Shown here: positions 1 through 10,229 of the stretch, in pieces
Layout: each line of letters starts with the position of its first letter
Numbering within the stretch: position 1 is the first letter of the stretch
From: Pseudoalteromonas phenolica
GTDB lineage: Bacteria > Pseudomonadota > Gammaproteobacteria > Enterobacterales > Alteromonadaceae
Direction: 5' to 3'
DNA: 44,254 nucleotides
Assembly: GCF_005886345.1 (NCBI RefSeq)
Contig: NZ_PNEC01000045.1
Coordinates: 1 to 44,254, forward strand
Translations under genes and position numbers: made by a program
The notes under the pieces: generated by a model
Told to the model about the DNA's origin: nothing
What the model saw: only the letters and a program-made list of their open reading frames with translations
Databases searched by the model: none

Positions 1-174
1 AAAGTGGTTTTAGCGCAGAAGCTAATATGAACTGAAGTAGAAGTTTTAGAATTATCAGATTTTTTCCAGATTTAAAGCAAAGTGACAAGATAAGCGATAT
101 CGCGAAATCGATTCACCTTGCGCAAAGGAAATGAGTGCTACGCACTTGTCATTAACCCTTTGCACGTAAAGTAT
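1..174 (+). other. rRNA operon spacer upstream of 5S, with processing hairpin
   Basis: No conserved 23S 3' end is visible, so this is the internal spacer of an rRNA operon. Positions 122-163 fold into a long nested hairpin: GCAAAGG (122-128) pairs with CCTTTGC (157-163), AATGA (130-134) with TCATT (149-153), and GTGC (135-138) with GCAC (142-145). It ends about 11 nt before the 5S gene, so a role in RNA processing is likely but inferred. Confidence 0.6.
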
Positions 175-291
175 TTCCTGGTGACTATAGCGTTTTGGAA
201 CCACCTGACCCCATGCCGAACTCAGAAGTGAAACGAAACAGCGTCGATGATAGTGTGGGCTTCCCATGTGAAAGTAGAACATCGCCAGGGC
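175..291 (+). rRNA. rrf: 5S ribosomal RNA, copy 1
   Basis: About 117 nt aligning by eye with gammaproteobacterial 5S rRNA. It has the conserved CCACCTGACCCCATGCCGAA block followed by CTCAGAAGTGAAACG, and complementary ends (TTCCTGG near 175 with CCAGGG near 286). It is the first of two tandem 5S genes. Ends are set by analogy with E. coli 5S and may be off by a few bases. Confidence 0.95.
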
Positions 292-331
292 CTAATTTTA
301 AATATAAGAATACAAACAAATTCAAAGAATT

Positions 332-448
332 TGCTTAGTGATCATAGCGTTTTGGACCCACCTGACCCCATGCCGAACTCAGAAGTGAAACGAAACAGCG
401 TCGATGATAGTGTGGGCTTCCCATGTGAAAGTAGAACATTGCTAGGCA
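332..448 (+). rRNA. rrf: 5S ribosomal RNA, copy 2
   Basis: A second 5S gene 40 bp after the first, identical or nearly so through the core. Its terminal helix differs: TGCTTAG at the 5' end pairs with CTAGGCA at the 3' end, whereas copy 1 uses TTCCTGG and CCAGGG. Both arms changed together, so pairing is kept, which argues that this is a functional copy. A terminator follows directly. Confidence 0.95.
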
Positions 449-458
449 CCAAATTTAG

Positions 459-487
459 ACCCCAGCTCGATATAGTTGGGGTTTTTT
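459..487 (+). terminator. Rho-independent terminator of the rRNA operon
   Basis: CCCCAGC (460-466) pairs with GTTGGGG (475-481, one G-U pair) around an 8-nt loop, followed by TTTTTT (482-487). It lies 11 nt after the second 5S gene. Confidence 0.9.
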
Positions 488-589
488 CGTTTTAGCCTTA
501 GAAATAAAATCTAAAATTATCATTCACTTTTCATCTAAACATAGTGATAATTTCATCCCCCAGACAGCGAGCAAAATTAAAAGGTCACA

Positions 590-1069
590 ATGAATTATCT
601 TCCCCTTAATGAATTCAAAAAAGCTTGGGTGTTTAGGCATCAAGACTTGGAAATAGCCCCGACTGATCTTGAAAAGATTAAACTGATGTCTCCGACACGT
701 TCAGCTGTGCTTTGGTCTACTATGGTTAGTCGAGAAAAAGATCACCCGGACTTTTTCACTGAAAATGAATGGGCGGGGAAAGCGAATTCATGGCAAGAAA
801 ATTTGAACTGGGAAAAAGACTGGGAGGCGGGATTAGAAGAGCTACCAGAGAGCATAAATGAATTTCTAAAGTGGGAAAGTAATACAACGGTCTATTTTTG
901 CTTAAATAGAGATTGTGTGATTGAAACCCAGTTTGATGTTTTCAAACGTTGTTGGCAAAACTTTATGTTTCTTGCTGACGGCTGTTTGTTGCTTGGTAAA
1001 AAGCGCGATACAGTTGCACAGTTCTTAGAAAATGGTGATGTAAAACTGGGCAATAAACCTAAGGGCTAG
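590..1069 (+). CDS. DUF2947-like conserved protein
   Basis: A soluble 159-residue acidic protein with no signal peptide or membrane segment. The sequence (opening MNYLPLNEFKKAW, central REKDHPDFF, NTTVYFC and FKRCW) resembles a family of unknown function I recall as DUF2947, found in Vibrio, Shewanella and Alteromonadales at about this length. It is rich in Trp (nine) and has three Cys. The start has AAAAGG 6-7 nt upstream. It stands alone between the rRNA terminator and the next gene. The family name is from memory; no biochemical role can be read from the sequence. Confidence 0.75.
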   Translation: MNYLPLNEFKKAWVFRHQDLEIAPTDLEKIKLMSPTRSAVLWSTMVSREKDHPDFFTENEWAGKANSWQENLNWEKDWEAGLEELPESINEFLKWESNTTVYFCLNRDCVIETQFDVFKRCWQNFMFLADGCLLLGKKRDTVAQFLENGDVKLGNKPKG

Positions 1070-1118
1070 CAGTAATACGTTGCACATGCTATAAAAACTG
1101 AAGTAACCGAAGAAGGGG

Positions 1119-1739
1119 ATGTCAGTGCAGAGTGTGCAACAAGCTCAGCTATGGAACGATGAAAAAGAGCGGTTAATTTTTGCTGAGCTGGTAAATGTTT
1201 TCTACGCCAGAGAAATTCCAGCACTTGCTGCTGTTCATAACGAGAAGAAACTGCGTAAGTCGTTGGCTAGTTTGCCCTTCTATGTAGAACGCGCTGCACG
1301 GCATATAGTGCAAGGTGATATTCCGTTAGAATTAGATTCGCAAAATGGCGGTTGGCTTGCAACTCAAAAAAAACTTCCTTCTCAAGATCTAGAGCAAAAC
1401 GCTTCATTTTATAAAAAACATGCTAAAACAGGGTTGGTTATTCCTGTACTAAAAGAGCATACAGGTTATCAATCCTTGATCTTAGATTGTATTGATCAAG
1501 TTGACAAAAATAGTTTTCATAGCAACTTAAGCGGATGGTTTTTCTTTTCAGGGGCCTCTCAATCCAACCCTAATCTACAAGTGCTAAAGCCAAGTAAACA
1601 GGTCATGACAGCAGCCTGCTGTGGTCACCAATGGCAATTTAATAAAGCAGTGCCACCAAGAAGGCTTAGTTTGCGCGAGATGCTATTAGCCAGTATGATC
1701 AATTGGAAAAATGTTCGTTCTATTAAACGTAATGTTTGA
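1119..1739 (+). CDS. Conserved protein of unknown function (206 aa)
   Basis: I do not recognise a family. The protein is 206 residues, without signal peptide or clear membrane segment. The N-terminal half is mostly helical in character and basic; the C-terminal half has a Trp/Phe-rich stretch (GWFFFSG, about 138-144), a CC pair (about 166-167) and a basic tail. The ATG at 1119 has a good Shine-Dalgarno (GAAGGGG) just upstream. It ends 27 bp before the start chosen for ftsB, so it is probably cotranscribed with the ftsB-ispD block, though that alone does not give it a function. Confidence 0.75.
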   Translation: MSVQSVQQAQLWNDEKERLIFAELVNVFYAREIPALAAVHNEKKLRKSLASLPFYVERAARHIVQGDIPLELDSQNGGWLATQKKLPSQDLEQNASFYKKHAKTGLVIPVLKEHTGYQSLILDCIDQVDKNSFHSNLSGWFFFSGASQSNPNLQVLKPSKQVMTAACCGHQWQFNKAVPPRRLSLREMLLASMINWKNVRSIKRNV

Positions 1740-1765
1740 TTAATTTGTTATTGGGAAGTGCAGTT

Positions 1766-2041
1766 TTGCGTATATTTCAGTTTCTACTTCTTAGCCTTGC
1801 GCTATTTCTTCAGTATAAATTTTGGTTCGGCCATAATGGTATGCAAGATTATACGCGCTTGAAAAGTGTTGTAGATACGCATCAAGTAGCGAATGAGAAA
1901 TTAATTAAACGAAATAAGCTATTAAAAGCAGATATTGACGATCTTAAACTTGGTTTAGAAGGCGTTGAAGAAAGAGCAAGACATGAGCTTGGTATGATCA
2001 AGCCAAATGAAACCTTCATTAGAGTCTTACCGAATAAGTAA
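1766..2041 (+). CDS. ftsB: Cell division protein FtsB
   Basis: Small bitopic divisome protein that forms the FtsQ-FtsB-FtsL complex bridging the early and late divisome. I see one membrane segment (about residues 4-16) followed by the hallmark LQYKFWFGHNGMQDYTRL-type junction, a periplasmic coiled coil (about 30-65) and the conserved EERARHELGM motif. I chose the TTG at 1766 because GGGAAG lies 7 nt upstream and the resulting 91 residues match the family; an earlier in-frame TTG at 1736 lacks a ribosome site and would add ten residues. It ends one base before ispD, the usual gammaproteobacterial order. Confidence 0.93.
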   Translation: MRIFQFLLLSLALFLQYKFWFGHNGMQDYTRLKSVVDTHQVANEKLIKRNKLLKADIDDLKLGLEGVEERARHELGMIKPNETFIRVLPNK

Positions 2042-2042
2042 C

Positions 2043-2741
2043 ATGAATAATTCTCCTATTATTGCTGCTGTTGTACCAGCTGCAGGTGTTGGCAGCCGTA
2101 TGCAAGCTGAGATCCCAAAGCAGTATTTAAAAATAAATAATAAGTCTATTTTAGAGCACACAGTTAATAAGCTCAGCTCTATGGGTGAGCTTAACACTAT
2201 AATGTTAGCGATTAACCCTGAAGATACACTATTTCATACTCAACAATTTAGTACGACCAAAGTGCAAACTACTGAAGGTGGTAAAGAGCGAGCAGATTCA
2301 GTTTTAAACGCGCTAAATGCACTTGAAACGCTAAATCCAGATTGGGTTTTAGTACATGATGCTGCAAGACCAATAGTGCAAATTGTTGATATTCAAAACT
2401 TGATTGCTAGCTGCTTTGAAAAGCAAGAAGGCGGTATACTTGCAGCTAAGGTAAAAGACACGATTAAGCGTGGGCAGCAATATAGCGAAGAGACCGTACC
2501 TCGTGCTGATTTATGGCAGGCACTTACACCTCAGTTATTTCCCTATCAGGCATTAAAAGATGCTCTGAAGTCCTGTTTATCAGAATCCAAACTTATTACG
2601 GATGAAGCTTCAGCCATGGAACTGCAAGGTAAGCCAGTGTTACTCGTTGAAGGGCGCAGTGATAATATTAAAATTACCACGCCAGAAGATTTACGCTTAG
2701 CCGCGTTTTTACTAAAAGAGCAGGAAGAAGAAAATGATTAG
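2043..2741 (+). CDS. ispD: 2-C-methyl-D-erythritol 4-phosphate cytidylyltransferase
   Basis: Third enzyme of the MEP isoprenoid pathway: joins CTP and MEP to give CDP-ME. The 232-residue length matches the family (E. coli 236). Visible motifs are the nucleotide-binding PAAGVGSRM near the N terminus, KQYL, the VHDAARP block (about 106-112) and TDEASAME near 190. I used the ATG at 2043, just after the ftsB stop; an upstream extension from 2007 would run inside ftsB and add twelve unrelated residues. The end overlaps ispF by 8 bp, suggesting translational coupling. Confidence 0.97.
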   Translation: MNNSPIIAAVVPAAGVGSRMQAEIPKQYLKINNKSILEHTVNKLSSMGELNTIMLAINPEDTLFHTQQFSTTKVQTTEGGKERADSVLNALNALETLNPDWVLVHDAARPIVQIVDIQNLIASCFEKQEGGILAAKVKDTIKRGQQYSEETVPRADLWQALTPQLFPYQALKDALKSCLSESKLITDEASAMELQGKPVLLVEGRSDNIKITTPEDLRLAAFLLKEQEEEND

Positions 2742-3210
2742 AATTGGTCACGGTTTTGATGTACATAAATTCGGTGGTGAAGGCCCGTTAACGATCTGCG
2801 GTGAGAAAATTCCTTTTGAGCAAGGCTTTATTGCGCACTCTGATGGTGATGTTGCTATTCATGCTTTATGTGATGCTTTACTCGGTGCAATGGCACTTGG
2901 CGACATTGGTAAACATTTTCCAGATACGTCTGCAGAGTTTGAAAATATAGACAGCCGAATTTTGCTCAGACAAGTGATGGAACAGGTTACAGCGCTTGGT
3001 TATAAGCTTGGTAACTGCGATGTGACTATTGTTGCGCAAGCACCAAAAATGAGACCACATATTGATAACATGCGCGCCAACCTAGCTGCTGATTGTAGGG
3101 CAGAGCTGACTCAGGTAAATGTGAAAGCTACAACGACAGAAAAACTGGGTTTCGAAGGCCGTAAAGAAGGTATTTCAGCCCATGCAGTTGTGTTATTGGT
3201 TAAAGCATAA
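2734..3210 (+). CDS. ispF: 2-C-methyl-D-erythritol 2,4-cyclodiphosphate synthase
   Basis: Cyclises CDP-ME 2-phosphate to MEcPP with loss of CMP, the fifth MEP-pathway step. The 158-residue protein has the metal-ligand pattern in [10 protein letters not shown] (D9, H11) and H43, the [18 protein letters not shown] helix, and the C-terminal [15 protein letters not shown] segment. It starts inside the end of ispD and its stop shares a base with the truD start (TAATG). Confidence 0.98.
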   Translation: MIRIGHGFDVHKFGGEGPLTICGEKIPFEQGFIAHSDGDVAIHALCDALLGAMALGDIGKHFPDTSAEFENIDSRILLRQVMEQVTALGYKLGNCDVTIVAQAPKMRPHIDNMRANLAADCRAELTQVNVKATTTEKLGFEGRKEGISAHAVVLLVKA

Positions 3211-4238
3211 TGGAATTGCACTATCTGTATGGCAAGCCTGAAGCAGTCGCTGATTTTAAAAGTCAGCCAGAAGACTTCATTGTAGATGAAATACTGGATA
3301 TCGAACTGACCGGCGAAGGTGAACATGTCTGTTTGCATATTATTAAAAAACAGATAAACACCTTAGATGTCGCTAAGAAAATCGCAAAACAAGCTGGAAC
3401 ACACGCAAAAAATGTCAGCTATGCGGGACTGAAAGATCGCCATGGTGTTTGCAGTCAGTGGTTTAGTGTACCTGTCCCCATAAAGAAAGACGTTGATTTT
3501 ACAGAACTAAACGATGACTTTATTTTTGTTGCTCAGCAAAAGCGGCATAATCGAAAACTTAGAACAGGTTGTCACTCTGGAAATCGCTTTACGATCACCT
3601 TACGGAACATTGATAAGCTGTTAGATATTTTGTCACGCATTAATGCGGTGCGTCAGGGCGTGCCAAACTACTTTGGCGAGCAACGCTTTGGTCATGATGG
3701 TCATAACCTTACTATGGCTGAGCGTATGTTTGCGGGTGAACATATTCGCGATAGAAAGTTACGTAGTCTTGTTATTTCTGCTGCGCGCTCGCACATTTTC
3801 AATCAGCTTGTGAGTATGCGAGTTAAAGAGCATGGCTTAGCTAAGACCTGGCATAGAGAAATCTTTATGCTAGACGGCTCTAATGCGTTCTTTGAAGATG
3901 ATATCAGCGATGAAAACATCGCAAGGTTAACCTCTGGAGATATTTGCTTGTCGGCGCCTCTGGTCGGTAAAGGTGAAAAAGGGTTAATTGCGCAAGAAAA
4001 AGAGTTTCTTGAAGCCTTTAGTGCTTGGCATCATGGCCTTGCCGAATTAGGATTAAAAAATGAGCGCCGTGCTCTAAGATTGATCCCCATAGATCTAGAA
4101 GTGAAAACCTTGTCGTTAGACAGTATCGAATTACGCTTTGCATTACCTAAAGGGACATTCGCCACAGCAGTACTTAGAGAGCTAGTTAATTACGTTGATG
4201 TGAATAAAAGCGCATTTGCAAATAAGGAAGAACGATGA
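3210..4238 (+). CDS. truD: tRNA pseudouridine(13) synthase TruD
   Basis: Makes pseudouridine 13 in tRNA-Glu. At 342 residues it has the family length. The catalytic motif is [10 protein letters not shown] with Asp76 as the probable nucleophile, followed by [15 protein letters not shown] (about 152) and, near the C terminus, [14 protein letters not shown]. The ATG overlaps the ispF stop by one base, and its own stop overlaps surE (ATGA at 4235), typical of the ispF-truD-surE-pcm order in gammaproteobacteria. Confidence 0.97.
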   Translation: MELHYLYGKPEAVADFKSQPEDFIVDEILDIELTGEGEHVCLHIIKKQINTLDVAKKIAKQAGTHAKNVSYAGLKDRHGVCSQWFSVPVPIKKDVDFTELNDDFIFVAQQKRHNRKLRTGCHSGNRFTITLRNIDKLLDILSRINAVRQGVPNYFGEQRFGHDGHNLTMAERMFAGEHIRDRKLRSLVISAARSHIFNQLVSMRVKEHGLAKTWHREIFMLDGSNAFFEDDISDENIARLTSGDICLSAPLVGKGEKGLIAQEKEFLEAFSAWHHGLAELGLKNERRALRLIPIDLEVKTLSLDSIELRFALPKGTFATAVLRELVNYVDVNKSAFANKEER

Positions 4239-4984
4239 AGATTTTACTAAGTAACGACGATGGAGTTCATGCAAAAGGGATATCTGTATTGTATGAAGCC
4301 TTGAGCAAAATTGCCAATGTGATCGTTATTGCCCCAGACAGAAACTGTAGTGGTGCAAGTAACTCTTTGACGTTGTTAAATCCATTGCGTGCAACACAAT
4401 TAGAAAATGGTTTTTACTCAGTAAATGGCACACCGACAGATTGTGTTCATCTTGGTGTAAACCAGCTTTTAGATGAAGAGCCAGACCTAGTTGTGGCAGG
4501 TATTAACAATGGGGCTAACTTGGGTGATGATACACTTTATTCAGGTACTGTCGCAGCTGCCACAGAAGGGCGTCATTTGGGGTTGCCAGCAATTGCTGTT
4601 TCTCTTTGCTCAAAAAAAGAGGCGCATTACGAAACCGCAGCTGAAGTGGTGGTGCAAATAATCAAACAATTAAGCTCTCATCCGCTTCCTAAAGATCAAA
4701 TTATCAATATTAATGTGCCAGATATTCCTTTAGCAGAGTTAAAAGGGATTAAGGTAACGCGTTTAGGCGCACGTCATAAAGCCGACACCATGACTGAACA
4801 AATTGATCCTTGGGGCCGAAGTGTTTTTTGGTATGGCTCGCTTGGCTCTGAAAGTGATGCAGGCGAAGGCACTGACTTCTATGCTGTTAATCAAGGCTAT
4901 GCTGCAGTGACACCACTTAAGGTTGATATGACAGCGCATGAGAGTATCGAGGCAATGTCTTCTTGGCTGGAAGGAGCTAACTAA
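4235..4984 (+). CDS. surE: 5'/3'-nucleotidase SurE
   Basis: Metal-dependent nucleoside monophosphatase of stationary-phase survival. The N terminus [11 protein letters not shown] carries the metal-binding Asp pair (D8, D9), and [20 protein letters not shown] carries the conserved Asn and substrate loop. The length of 249 residues is normal. It starts in the last bases of truD and pcm follows with no gap, so the three genes are very likely translated from one message. Confidence 0.97.
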   Translation: MKILLSNDDGVHAKGISVLYEALSKIANVIVIAPDRNCSGASNSLTLLNPLRATQLENGFYSVNGTPTDCVHLGVNQLLDEEPDLVVAGINNGANLGDDTLYSGTVAAATEGRHLGLPAIAVSLCSKKEAHYETAAEVVVQIIKQLSSHPLPKDQIININVPDIPLAELKGIKVTRLGARHKADTMTEQIDPWGRSVFWYGSLGSESDAGEGTDFYAVNQGYAAVTPLKVDMTAHESIEAMSSWLEGAN

Positions 4985-5626
4985 GTGCTTGGCAATTATG
5001 CCCGCAGTGCAGATGCTTTAGCTGAGCAATTAAAAGCATCGGGAGTACAAGATAAAAAGGTGCTACAGGTAATCAAAGATACCCCCCGACACCTTTTTAT
5101 CGATGATGTGTTAAAACACAAAGCCTATGAAAATACGGCATTGCCCATAGGTAATGGGCAAACTATTTCTCAACCATTTATTGTTGCAAAGATGACAGAA
5201 ATTTTGCGACAAGTTGGTGTGAAAGGAAAAGTGCTTGAGATAGGCACTGGCTCTGGTTACCAAAGCGCGGTGTTAGCACAAGTGTTCGAGCAAGTGTTTA
5301 GCGTTGAGCGAATTAAATCACTTCAGTGGCAAGCAAAGCGACGTTTACATCAATTAGATTTATATAATGTTTCTATGAAGCATGGCGATGGTTGGCAAGG
5401 TTGGCAAACGAAAGGGCCGTTTTCTGGGATTATTGTCACTGCAGCGGCAAAATCACTACCTCAAGCTTTACTTGAACAACTTGATGATGATGGCGCATTA
5501 TTGGTTCCTATTGGTGAAGAAGAGCAAGTGTTAACGCTTGTTGTACGAAAAGGTGAGCAATTTATTGAGCATAAAATGGCACCGGTACGTTTTGTCCCGT
5601 TAATAGCAGGAGAAATTTCGCTATGA
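4985..5626 (+). CDS. pcm: Protein-L-isoaspartate O-methyltransferase
   Basis: Uses S-adenosylmethionine to methylate isoaspartyl residues so that damaged proteins can be repaired. The 213-residue sequence shows LPIGNGQTISQPFIVAKMTE, the SAM motif VLEIGTGSGYQSAVLA, and SVERIKSLQWQAKRRL, very close to E. coli Pcm. Translation begins at a GTG immediately after the surE stop; GGAG in the surE end is the ribosome site. This surE-pcm-nlpD-rpoS order is widespread. Confidence 0.97.
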   Translation: MLGNYARSADALAEQLKASGVQDKKVLQVIKDTPRHLFIDDVLKHKAYENTALPIGNGQTISQPFIVAKMTEILRQVGVKGKVLEIGTGSGYQSAVLAQVFEQVFSVERIKSLQWQAKRRLHQLDLYNVSMKHGDGWQGWQTKGPFSGIIVTAAAKSLPQALLEQLDDDGALLVPIGEEEQVLTLVVRKGEQFIEHKMAPVRFVPLIAGEISL

Positions 5627-5693
5627 TCTTGCTTAACCTCTTCTTATCTTGTTATTTTTATTAAATTAATCGTCAACTTTACTGGGTAAGTGA

Positions 5694-6515
5694 ATGCAAG
5701 CAGTGAACATGTTCATTATTTTGTTACTAATTGTGTTCATTGCAGGGTGTTCATCAACCCACAAGCCTGCGCCTGTTACTTCACTAACTTACGCTGATTC
5801 TTTGTCTTCACGAAAGATAATTATCAAGAATAATCGGTACACGGTGCAAAAAGGCGATACGCTGTTTGCCATCGCTTTTACCGCCAATAGGGACGTTCGA
5901 ACGATCGCAGCCCTGAATAATATCACCCCCCCATACACAATTTTTCCTGGTCAAAAGTTAGTACTAGCTAAACCTAAAACGCGCAATAAAAAAAGCACTA
6001 CAAGCAAAGTTGTTAAAACAAAGACTATTGATAAGAAACAAAAAAATAACAACTTGGTAAAAAAAGATCTTGCGAAGCCAAAACAACGGGAGTATGTTCA
6101 AAAACAAGCCACTCAAAAAGTAAACACAGCAGCATCGAAAAAGAATGGCAAAATTGATTGGCAATGGCCGGCCCAAGGGCAAATAACCAAGCGCTTTTCT
6201 AACAAAGAGCAAGGTTATAAAGGCTTGCAGATCAAAAACAAATTAGGAACATCAGTAAGTGCGGCAGCAGCAGGGACAGTCGTATACGCAGGAAGCGCGT
6301 TGAGAGGGTATGGTAATTTAATCATCCTGAAACACAGTGATGATTACCTAAGTGCCTATGCTCACAACGATCGACTACTTGTTCGGGAGCAGCAAAAAGT
6401 TAAAGCTGGGCAGAAAATTGCCGAAATGGGAAATACGGATGCAACGCAAACGGCTTTGAGGTTTGAGATTCGCTTTAAAGGTCAAGCGGTAAATCCAAAG
6501 AAGTACTTACCCTGA
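5694..6515 (+). CDS. nlpD: Murein hydrolase activator NlpD (lipoprotein)
   Basis: Outer-membrane lipoprotein that activates the amidase AmiC during cell separation. I see a signal peptide ending in an IAGC lipobox (lipidated Cys at about residue 19), a LysM domain (about 48-93, YTVQKGDTLFAIA), a Lys/Gln-rich linker (about 95-155) and a C-terminal LytM/M23 domain (about 165-273). The LytM domain lacks catalytic zinc ligands (LRFEIRFKG where enzymes have a histidine motif), as in NlpD activators. In E. coli the main rpoS promoter lies within nlpD; I did not try to place it here. Confidence 0.95.
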   Translation: MQAVNMFIILLLIVFIAGCSSTHKPAPVTSLTYADSLSSRKIIIKNNRYTVQKGDTLFAIAFTANRDVRTIAALNNITPPYTIFPGQKLVLAKPKTRNKKSTTSKVVKTKTIDKKQKNNNLVKKDLAKPKQREYVQKQATQKVNTAASKKNGKIDWQWPAQGQITKRFSNKEQGYKGLQIKNKLGTSVSAAAAGTVVYAGSALRGYGNLIILKHSDDYLSAYAHNDRLLVREQQKVKAGQKIAEMGNTDATQTALRFEIRFKGQAVNPKKYLP

Positions 6516-6573
6516 ATGCTTTATTACTGACTGTATGATGGATTAATACCACTCACTCGCTTGGGAGGATGAT

Positions 6574-7551
6574 ATGGCTCAAACAGCAAAGAAAGAGACT
6601 AAGAAACTAGTTACTGCAGAAGCTGAAGAAGCAGTATTAGATGACGAAAAAATGGAACTTTTGGAAGATGTCGAAACGGAAGATGATGTTTTTGCAAAAG
6701 AAGAAACTGTTAAAAACTTAGATGCGACTCAGTTGTATTTAGGTGAAATTGGTTTTTCCCCTCTATTAAGTGCTGAAGAAGAAGTATATTTCGCGCGAAA
6801 AGCACTTAAAGGCTGTGAGGCTTCTCGCAAACGTATGATCGAAAGTAACTTGAGACTAGTGGTTAAAATTGCTCGTCGTTACAATAATCGTGGCCTAGCA
6901 CTGTTAGATTTAATTGAAGAAGGCAATTTGGGCTTGATCAGAGCAGTTGAAAAATTTGACCCAGAACGAGGCTTTCGATTTTCAACTTATGCAACGTGGT
7001 GGATAAGACAAACCATCGAACGTGCGATAATGAACCAAACTCGTACTATCCGCCTGCCAATTCATGTTGTTAAAGAACTTAATGTTTACCTTAGGACAGC
7101 TCGTGAACTGACACAAAAGCTAGACCATGAGCCAACAGCAGAAGAAATTGCTGAATGCTTAGACCGCCCGGTTGAAGATGTCACTAAAATGCTTCGTCTG
7201 AACGAAAAAATCACCTCAGTTGATACCCCAATAGGTGGTGAGAATGATAAAGCGCTGTTAGATATTATTGCTGATGAAAAGGGTCATGGCCCTGAGAATG
7301 AAGTACAAAGTAATGATATCAATAAGCACATTGTGGATTGGCTTGGTGAGCTTAACCCTAAGCAACGTGAAGTGTTAGCAAGACGTTTTGGTTTACTTGG
7401 ATATGAACCTTCAACATTAGAAGATGTAGGCAGAGAAATTGGTTTAACACGCGAGCGTGTAAGACAAATTCAAGTCGAAGCTCTAAGGCGGTTAAAAGAC
7501 ATTCTGCAGCATGAAGGCTTAAATATTGATAGCTTGTTTGAACAGCAATAA
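6574..7551 (+). CDS. rpoS: RNA polymerase sigma factor RpoS
   Basis: Stationary-phase and general stress sigma factor, 325 residues. Region 1.2 starts at [17 protein letters not shown], region 2 contains [12 protein letters not shown] and the -10 recognition stretch [16 protein letters not shown], and region 4 ends in the helix-turn-helix [23 protein letters not shown] type motif. A strong GGGAGGA site precedes the ATG. It sits directly after nlpD and ends at a terminator shared with convergent mutS. Confidence 0.98.
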   Translation: MAQTAKKETKKLVTAEAEEAVLDDEKMELLEDVETEDDVFAKEETVKNLDATQLYLGEIGFSPLLSAEEEVYFARKALKGCEASRKRMIESNLRLVVKIARRYNNRGLALLDLIEEGNLGLIRAVEKFDPERGFRFSTYATWWIRQTIERAIMNQTRTIRLPIHVVKELNVYLRTARELTQKLDHEPTAEEIAECLDRPVEDVTKMLRLNEKITSVDTPIGGENDKALLDIIADEKGHGPENEVQSNDINKHIVDWLGELNPKQREVLARRFGLLGYEPSTLEDVGREIGLTRERVRQIQVEALRRLKDILQHEGLNIDSLFEQQ

Positions 7552-7566
7552 GCTTAATTTAATAAT

Positions 7567-7597
7567 AAAAAACCACTTCAATTGAAGTGGTTTTTTA
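7567..7597. terminator. Bidirectional terminator between rpoS and mutS
   Basis: A perfect palindrome (7567-7596) with core CCACTTCAA / TTGAAGTGG, flanked by A-run and T-run so it can end transcription on both strands. It separates convergent rpoS and mutS. Confidence 0.9.
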
Positions 7598-7615
7598 TTA
7601 CCTATAATTGACTGA

Positions 7616-10207
7616 TTAATTGAGTAAGCCTTTTAATTTATAGAGTAACTCATGCGCCTGGCGGGGGGTCAGATCATCAGGTTCAATGTGCGCCAGTTGT
7701 CGCTCAACCTCAGATTCTTGCATAACTGGCTCAAATGGTAACTGACCTTGTGACTGAGTGATTGGCTTTTGTTCGTCAATCACACTTTCATGTTGCTCTA
7801 AGCGCTTTAACTTCTCTTTCGCCATGGCTAGAACTGGTTTTGGTACACCGGCGAGCCCTGCGACCTGCAGACCAAAACTTTTACTCGCAGCACCATCTAA
7901 TACCGTGTGCTTAAAGGCAATCGTATCGTTGTGTTCTACCGCATCTAAATGCACGTTTACAAGCCCTGTTTGTTGCTCTGCAAGCTCCGTTAGCTCAAAG
8001 TAATGTGTCGCAAAGAGGGTTTTAGCATTGAGCTTACTCGCTAGGTAGTCGGCGGTTGCATAGGCCAAAGATAAACCATCGTAGGTGCTGGTACCACGGC
8101 CGATTTCATCCATTAACACCAATGAGTTTTCGGTCGCATTGTTTAGAATTGTAGCGGTCTCGGTCATTTCAACCATGAAGGTTGAGCGACCAGAAGCAAG
8201 ATCATCACTCGCGCCAATTCGTGTAAATATACGGTCTATGTGGCCGATACTCGCTTCACTTGCTGGTACATAAGAGCCAATATGTGCCATTAAAGTGATA
8301 AGCGCAGTTTGACGCATATAAGTCGATTTACCGCCCATGTTAGGACCTGTGATGATCAACATTTTACGTTGCTCATTGAGTTTCACGGGGTTGGCAATGA
8401 ATGGCTCTTGACTAACATGTTCAACAACTGGGTGGCGACCATCAATGATGTCGATGCCACTTTCTAGCGTTAATTCTGGTTTACAGTAATCGAGCGTTTG
8501 TGCTCGCTCAGCTAAGGTATTTAATACGTCTAAGTCAGCGAGTGCTGCAGACATTAATTGTAGTTGCTCTAGGTAAGGCGCAATGTATTCGAATAACTGC
8601 TCGTACAATTGTTTTTCAAGTGCAAGGGCTTTGCTCTGACTGCCTAATACTTTGTCTTCATGCTCTTTTAGTTCAGGAATGATATAACGCTCGTTATTTT
8701 TAAGCGTTTGGCGACGAATATATTCAGGTGGTACTAGGTGAGAGTTGGCACGGCTGATTTCGATGTAAAAGCCATGCACCTTGTTGTAGCCAATCTTAAG
8801 TGTACTTATTCCAGTACGCTCACGTTCACGCACTTCTAATTTTTCAAGAATATCTGTGGCACCTTGACTCAGTGCTCGCCACTCATCAAGTTCAGCGTTA
8901 TAGCCAGTAGCAATTACGCCACCATCGCGGATCAGTACGGGCGGATTATCAATAATCGCTTGCTCTAAGAGTGACTGTAACTTAGGTAATATAGGAGATT
9001 GATCACAGATCAACTTTATACGTGGATCGGCTGCTTCATCGAGTAAAGCATGCAGCGGTGCAAGGGCTTGTAAGGCTCCGCGTAAACGTGTTAAATCGCG
9101 AGGACGGGCAGTACATAGTGCAAGACGAGCGACCACACGTTCAATATCGCCAATATGTCTTAAGCTGTCATAGAGCTCCATACAAATTTGGCTGTTGATC
9201 AAGCTGGCAATGGCATTTAGTCGGGCATTTAATTCGTTGCGATCACGTACCGGTGTATGGATACGGCGCTTTAATAAACGAGAGCCCATTGGTGTCGCGG
9301 TTTTATCTAATACTTGTGCTAGGGTGTTTTCGATCCCGCCAGATAGATTGACTGTCAGTTCTAAGTTTTTACGGGTTGCCGCATCTAAGATCACCGCATG
9401 TTCGTTTTTCTCAAGGGTAATGGCACGAATATGCGGCAGAGCAATGCGTTGTGTATCTTTAACATATTGCATCACACAGCCAGCAGCGATTAAGCCTGTA
9501 TGGGCTTTTTCAACGCCAAAGCCGATTAGATCTTGTGTACCGAACTGCTGGCAAAGCAAATGTTTAGCTGTATCTAAATCAAACTCCCAATCAGGGCGGC
9601 GACGACCGCCTTTGACTTGCTCAAGTAAAAATAGATTTTGGAATGACTCCGGGTAGAGTAATTCTGCGGGCTGCAGGCGCTGTAACGTCGAAACCAATGC
9701 TTCATCGGTGTTTAGTTCAACAATGTTAAAACGGCCTGAGTTAATATCAAGATAAGCGACGCCGTATCGGCCTTGTTTATTTTGATAAACGCTGGCAAGT
9801 AAGTTGTCTTGACGCTCTTGTAACAAAGCTTCATCACTAACCGTACCCGGTGTGACAATACGCACCACTTTTCGCTCAACCGGCCCTTTGCTGGTTGCAG
9901 GATCGCCAACTTGCTCACAAATCGCCACTGACTCACCCATTTGCACTAGGCGAGCAAGATAGTTTTCTACAGCATGATAAGGCACACCCGCCATTGGTAT
10001 AGGGGCGCCGCCCGCTTTACCGCGATGGGTTTGTGAAATATCAAGCAGTTGAGCGGCACGAATCGCATCATCAAAGAACAATTCATAAAAATCACCCATG
10101 CGATAAAACAGTAAAATATCTTGATGATCTGCTTTGATCCGCAGATATTGCTGCATCATGGGAGTTTGTTGTTTTATAGTATGTTCTGAATATAAATCTA
10201 TCGACAT
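7616..10207 (-). CDS. mutS: DNA mismatch repair protein MutS
   Basis: Recognises base mismatches and starts MutL/MutH-dependent repair. I use the start at 10207 ([22 protein letters not shown]), giving 863 residues; a longer reading adds 33 residues that run into the pncC 5' end and look noncoding. Visible features: the mismatch-contacting MGDFYELF (Phe-x-Glu), the Walker [14 protein letters not shown], Walker [17 protein letters not shown] and the ATHYFEL loop. AGGT lies 7 nt before the ATG. It is divergent from pncC with about 22 bp between starts. Confidence 0.97.
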   Translation of the reverse strand: MSIDLYSEHTIKQQTPMMQQYLRIKADHQDILLFYRMGDFYELFFDDAIRAAQLLDISQTHRGKAGGAPIPMAGVPYHAVENYLARLVQMGESVAICEQVGDPATSKGPVERKVVRIVTPGTVSDEALLQERQDNLLASVYQNKQGRYGVAYLDINSGRFNIVELNTDEALVSTLQRLQPAELLYPESFQNLFLLEQVKGGRRRPDWEFDLDTAKHLLCQQFGTQDLIGFGVEKAHTGLIAAGCVMQYVKDTQRIALPHIRAITLEKNEHAVILDAATRKNLELTVNLSGGIENTLAQVLDKTATPMGSRLLKRRIHTPVRDRNELNARLNAIASLINSQICMELYDSLRHIGDIERVVARLALCTARPRDLTRLRGALQALAPLHALLDEAADPRIKLICDQSPILPKLQSLLEQAIIDNPPVLIRDGGVIATGYNAELDEWRALSQGATDILEKLEVRERERTGISTLKIGYNKVHGFYIEISRANSHLVPPEYIRRQTLKNNERYIIPELKEHEDKVLGSQSKALALEKQLYEQLFEYIAPYLEQLQLMSAALADLDVLNTLAERAQTLDYCKPELTLESGIDIIDGRHPVVEHVSQEPFIANPVKLNEQRKMLIITGPNMGGKSTYMRQTALITLMAHIGSYVPASEASIGHIDRIFTRIGASDDLASGRSTFMVEMTETATILNNATENSLVLMDEIGRGTSTYDGLSLAYATADYLASKLNAKTLFATHYFELTELAEQQTGLVNVHLDAVEHNDTIAFKHTVLDGAASKSFGLQVAGLAGVPKPVLAMAKEKLKRLEQHESVIDEQKPITQSQGQLPFEPVMQESEVERQLAHIEPDDLTPRQAHELLYKLKGLLN

Positions 10208-10229
10208 GCAATGACCTAAAAGGATAATG

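Noticed and set aside
247..495. 82-residue frame across the 5S genes
   Set aside because: Overlaps conserved rRNA and its terminator.
9195..9656. 153-residue plus-strand frame inside mutS
   Set aside because: Antisense shadow of the conserved MutS coding sequence, no domain.
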